From: Pacificispira sp002696645
GTDB lineage: Bacteria > Pseudomonadota > Alphaproteobacteria > UBA8366 > Aestuariispiraceae
Direction: 5' to 3'
DNA: 64,000 nt
Assembly (NCBI RefSeq): GCF_048892425.1
Contig: NZ_JBLZHU010000003.1
Coordinates: forward strand, 1-64,000
Position 1 is the stretch's first letter; each line of letters starts with the position of its first letter. Below, one piece after another: positions 60,873-64,000 of the stretch. The notes below the pieces were generated by a model that was not told the origin of the DNA, did not search any database, and was given only the letters and a program-made list of their open reading frames with translations. Position numbers and translations under genes: made by a program.

Positions 60873-63026
60873 ATGGCCGAAAGATCATTCAAGAAAGAAG
60901 TCCAACAGCTGAAGATCGGCGCTGGTGAAGAATTTCGGGGTGAAGGCATTCTGGCAATCACCAAGGCGCTGTTGGAATCCGGTGTCGGCTATGTTGGCGG
61001 CTATCAGGGCGCACCGATTTCACACCTGATGGACGTTCTGGCCGACGCGCAGGAAATCCTGGGGGAATTGGGCGTCCGGTATGAAGCGAATGCGACTGAA
61101 GCCTCCGCTGCGGCAATGCTTGCGGCGTCTGTCCATTATCCCATTCGCGGCGCGGTTGCCTTCAAATCCACCGTTGGCACCAATGTCGCGTCTGACGCGC
61201 TGGCCAATCTGGCCTCCGGTGGGGTGACAGGCGGTGCGCTGGTCATCGTTGGGGAAGACTATGGTGAAGGTTCCTCCATCATGCAGGAACGCAGCCACGC
61301 CTTTGCCATGAAGTCCCAGATATGGCTGCTGGATCCGCGCCCAAATCTTCCCAGCCTGGTCAAGGCCGTGCAGGATGGCTTTGAATTGTCAGAGGCCAGC
61401 AACACCCCTGTCATGCTGGAAGTGCGCATTCGCGCCTGTCATGTGCATGGCGTCTTCACAGCGAAAGACAACAAGGCACCCCCGCTGACCGTCCGCGATG
61501 CCTTAAAGAACCCACAGCGCAAGACGGACCGCATCGTTCTGCCACCCGCCGCCTTTACCCACGAGCAGGAAAAAGTAAAGACACGCTGGCCTGCCGCCGT
61601 GAATTTCATCCGTGATCGCAAAATGAATGAAATATTCGGCCCCAAGACCGGCAAGACGGGGATCATCCTGCAGGGCGGTATGTATAATACCGTCATTCGG
61701 GCCTTGCAGCGTCTGGGCCTGGCCAATGTGCATGGCGACAGCGCGATTCCGTTATATGTGCTGAATGTTACCTATCCCCTAATAGATTCAGAATTCCTGG
61801 AATTCTGTCAGGGGAAGGAATCGGTTCTGCTGGTTGAAGAAGGTCAGCCGAATTATATCGAACAGGCCTTTGGCGCAATGCTGTACAAGGCACGCCACAA
61901 GGTCTCGCTGTCCGGCAAAGATTATCTGCCCCCTGCTGGCGAATATACCGGCGCAGTAATGGTGGATGGCATCACGAATTTCCTGCGCGATGCTGATCCC
62001 GCCCTGTTGCCCGCGCGCCATCGTGCACCGAACAAACCTGTCGAAGATAAGACCTTTGATGATTTGGTGAAAACGGTTCCCGCGCGGCCCCCTGGATTTT
62101 GCACGGGTTGCCCGGAGCGCCCGATTTTTGCCGCGATGAAACTGGTCGAACAGGAAACCGGCCCGCACCAGATCGCTGCTGATATCGGGTGTCACCTGTT
62201 TTCCATCATGCCCCCATTTGAAATTGGCGGCACAACAATGGGCTTTGGTCTGGGACCAGCCTCTAACGGGGCCTTTGATGGGGGGGGCGACAAGCGCGCG
62301 ATTTCGATCATCGGCGATGGCGGATTCTGGCATAATGGGCTGACGTCCAGCATTGGCAATGCGGTCTATAACAAATCCGACAACGTTATCATGATCGTTG
62401 ATAACTATTACTCTGCCGCAACTGGTGGGCAGGACATTCTGTCGTCGCGCGCCGATAATCCCACCAAATCGACGCAGCATCCCATTGCAGACGCGCTGAA
62501 AGGCGTTGGGGTGAAATGGGTGCGCCAGATCGACCGGACCTATGATGTCACGAAAGTCCGCGACACCCTGAAAGAGGCCCTGACAACGACGGAGACCGGA
62601 CCCAAGGTTATCGTTGCATCGTCTGAATGCATGCTGAACAAACAGCGCCGCGAACGCCCCATCCAGGCGAAAGCCATAGGGGATGGCAAACGGGTTGTGA
62701 AACCACGCTTTGGGGTGGATGAGGATGTGTGCACGGGCGACCATGCCTGCATGCGCCTGTCCGGTTGTCCGTCCCTTGGCATGAAAAGCCTGGAGGATCC
62801 GTTACGGGATGATCCAGTCGCCAGCATCGATGAATCCTGTGTGGGATGCGGGAATTGCGGGGAAGTGGCCGATGCTGCCGTCCTGTGCCCATCCTTCTAT
62901 CGCGCCGATATTGTTCATAATTCAGGGCGCTTTGAACGGGCCATGGCGCGGTTCAGTCAACGGATCATTGGGGCATTGCAAAACCGGCGCGCGAAGAACC
63001 GACTGACCTTTGGAGAGGCCGCGTGA
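60873..63026 (+). CDS. iorA: indolepyruvate ferredoxin oxidoreductase alpha subunit-type protein
   Basis: The 717-residue protein has an N-terminal pyruvate:ferredoxin oxidoreductase-like domain (YVGGYQGAPISHLMD), a thiamine diphosphate-binding domain with GDGGFWHNG (about residue 483) and two C-terminal 4Fe-4S sites (Cys spaced in CTGDHACMRLSGCP at about 619 and CVGCGNCGEVADAAVLCP at about 656). It oxidatively decarboxylates aryl 2-oxo acids to acyl-CoA with ferredoxin. AAGGAG stands 8 bases before the ATG. The FCTGCPERP motif (about 408) is typical. It shares one base with the iorB start. Confidence 0.9.
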   Translation: MAERSFKKEVQQLKIGAGEEFRGEGILAITKALLESGVGYVGGYQGAPISHLMDVLADAQEILGELGVRYEANATEASAAAMLAASVHYPIRGAVAFKSTVGTNVASDALANLASGGVTGGALVIVGEDYGEGSSIMQERSHAFAMKSQIWLLDPRPNLPSLVKAVQDGFELSEASNTPVMLEVRIRACHVHGVFTAKDNKAPPLTVRDALKNPQRKTDRIVLPPAAFTHEQEKVKTRWPAAVNFIRDRKMNEIFGPKTGKTGIILQGGMYNTVIRALQRLGLANVHGDSAIPLYVLNVTYPLIDSEFLEFCQGKESVLLVEEGQPNYIEQAFGAMLYKARHKVSLSGKDYLPPAGEYTGAVMVDGITNFLRDADPALLPARHRAPNKPVEDKTFDDLVKTVPARPPGFCTGCPERPIFAAMKLVEQETGPHQIAADIGCHLFSIMPPFEIGGTTMGFGLGPASNGAFDGGGDKRAISIIGDGGFWHNGLTSSIGNAVYNKSDNVIMIVDNYYSAATGGQDILSSRADNPTKSTQHPIADALKGVGVKWVRQIDRTYDVTKVRDTLKEALTTTETGPKVIVASSECMLNKQRRERPIQAKAIGDGKRVVKPRFGVDEDVCTGDHACMRLSGCPSLGMKSLEDPLRDDPVASIDESCVGCGNCGEVADAAVLCPSFYRADIVHNSGRFERAMARFSQRIIGALQNRRAKNRLTFGEAA

Positions 63027-64000
63027 TGAGCACTTCTGAAAACACCTTTCAAGCCGTCGCCGGTCAGGATCAGACAAAGAATATCATTAAGCTGGCGATC
63101 CTGGCGGTTGGCGGTCAGGGCGGGGGCGTGCTGTCTGACTGGATTGTTGATGTGGCGGAGCGGAATGGCTATCGCGCCCAGGCGACCTCCGTTCCTGGCG
63201 TGGCTCAGCGCACCGGCGCAACCATTTACTATGTGGAAATGATGGCGGCATCGGACCGCGATCCGGTCTTTGCCCTGATGCCTGCCCCCGGCGATGTCGA
63301 TATCCTGATTGCCGCAGAAATCATGGAAGCCGGCCGCGCCATCAATCGGGGCCTGGTGACGGCGGACCGCACCACACTGATTTCGTCCAGCCACCGCATG
63401 TTCGCTGTTTCTGAGAAAATCGTCCCCGGTGACGGCCGCGCCGATAGTGCTGTTGTTCTGGCTGCAGGGCAGGAAGCTGCCAAGGCCTTTATCTGCTTTG
63501 CCATGGATAAGATCGCGACAGAAACGAAAAGCCATATTTCGTCCTGCCTGCTGGGCGCATTGGCGGGGTCCGGGGCCCTGCCCTTTCCCGCAGAGAGCTA
63601 TCGCGAAACCATCCGCGCCTCTGGCCGTGGCGTTTCTGCCAGTCTGAAAGCCTTTGACCGTGCCCTGGATCAGGCCAAAACCCAGGAACCCGCCCAAAAT
63701 ACCGACCAGATCGCCCCGACAGACAGCATCACCGTGCCCACGGACCTTGCCGGTCCAAAGGTTCTAGTCGATAAATACAATTTACTGGTAAAACGTATTC
63801 AATCCCTACCGCAACCGGCCCAGGAAATTGCCGCGCGGGGACTGAATAAGGTCATTGATTTTCAGGATCTGGCCTATGGCGGAGAATATCTGGATCACCT
63901 GGAACAGGCGGCAATCGCAGATCGCCAAGCGGGAGGAGAGACCCGGCACTTCCGCTATACAAAAGAACTGGCGAAATATCTGGCCAATGCAATGGCCTAT
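63026..64000 (+). CDS. iorB: indolepyruvate oxidoreductase beta subunit, extended form (runs off the right edge)
   Basis: The ATG at 63026 shares the last base of the iorA stop (TGATG). The frame stays open for 325 codons to the window end. Residues about 20-200 are the POR gamma-type domain with LAVGGQGGGVLSDWIVD and SVPGVAQRTGATIYYVEM. Beyond 200 it continues past the usual end of a short IorB, as in alphaproteobacterial two-domain forms that add a C-terminal DUF6537-like part. It completes the ferredoxin-reducing complex with IorA. Confidence 0.9.
   Translation, partial: MSTSENTFQAVAGQDQTKNIIKLAILAVGGQGGGVLSDWIVDVAERNGYRAQATSVPGVAQRTGATIYYVEMMAASDRDPVFALMPAPGDVDILIAAEIMEAGRAINRGLVTADRTTLISSSHRMFAVSEKIVPGDGRADSAVVLAAGQEAAKAFICFAMDKIATETKSHISSCLLGALAGSGALPFPAESYRETIRASGRGVSASLKAFDRALDQAKTQEPAQNTDQIAPTDSITVPTDLAGPKVLVDKYNLLVKRIQSLPQPAQEIAARGLNKVIDFQDLAYGGEYLDHLEQAAIADRQAGGETRHFRYTKELAKYLANAMAY

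Noticed and set aside
61788..62744. 318-codon minus-strand frame inside iorA
   Set aside because: iorA on the + strand is certain from its iron-sulfur and thiamine motifs; the reverse frame is a shadow.
1..64000. CRISPR arrays, insertion sequences, prophage or toxin-antitoxin modules
   Set aside because: No regular repeat-spacer pattern, no transposase or integrase, and no paired small toxin-antitoxin frames were seen.

Overview
The window looks like chromosomal DNA of an alphaproteobacterium, probably a Rhodospirillales-like heterotroph. The evidence is a DUF1489 protein, a PAS_5-type protein, an extended indolepyruvate oxidoreductase pair, a LiuR-controlled leucine catabolic operon, a MaeB-type malic enzyme and moderately high GC with close, often ATGA-overlapping, gene packing. 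The exact genus cannot be read from the sequence. No plasmid, phage, IS element or CRISPR array was seen.

Layout. At 1-532 there is no gene, but a strong promoter with an A/T-rich upstream element points out of the left edge, as for a stable RNA operon. DUF1489 and an orphan response regulator follow (533-1582). A 14-gene minus-strand block (1728-14545) runs from a MerR-type regulator to HMG-CoA lyase. It holds the whole route from isovaleryl-CoA to acetyl-CoA plus acetoacetate (liuA, B, C, D, E), with thioesterases, a thiolase, a second acyl-CoA dehydrogenase, an SDR, a DsbA-like isomerase, a GGCT-like protein and a beta carbonic anhydrase that could supply bicarbonate to methylcrotonyl-CoA carboxylase. 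A 22-bp near-palindrome in front of liuR is the likely operator.

Next come a DMT transporter, a protein of unknown function, mgtE and maeB, tRNA-Leu(GAG), lipB, acyP, a 2-oxoacid decarboxylase, a beta-hydroxyacid dehydrogenase, typA and a class I glutamine amidotransferase. Between the amidotransferase and an FMN reductase gene lies the most striking non-coding feature: a 260-bp nested palindrome (27858-28117) in which a 32-bp-paired outer stem encloses two 94-nt hairpins, each with a perfect 20-bp base stem and an apical CGATG/CATCG stem with a 5-nt loop. The departures from perfect pairing that were found are G.U wobbles on the + strand, which favours a + strand RNA.

The lower cobalamin pathway follows (cobW, cobU, cobC, cobS, divergent cobT), then an APH-like/P-loop kinase fusion, fhs and a ferredoxin-NADP reductase. 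An A/T-richer accessory island (about 37330-40430) encodes a small membrane protein and three tandem secreted paralogues with four conserved cysteines and an identical kind of C-terminus (GPCG+R/G). A minus-strand group (40436-46183) holds a crotonase, a GlxA/GbdR-type regulator, a non-pyrrolysine MttB-family methyltransferase, a DMT exporter and a flavin amine oxidase, suggesting quaternary amine or betaine use. arsC and a secreted protein of unknown function come next.

The right part is on the + strand: carB, greA, a small membrane protein, a PAS_5 protein with a decayed paralogue fragment behind it, phnDCE plus phnM without C-P lyase core genes, an SDR, a TRAP transporter (dctPQM) with an operator-like inverted repeat in front, iorA, and iorB, which runs off the right edge. 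The TRAP-ior arrangement suggests uptake and ferredoxin-linked oxidation of (aryl) 2-oxo acids or their precursors.
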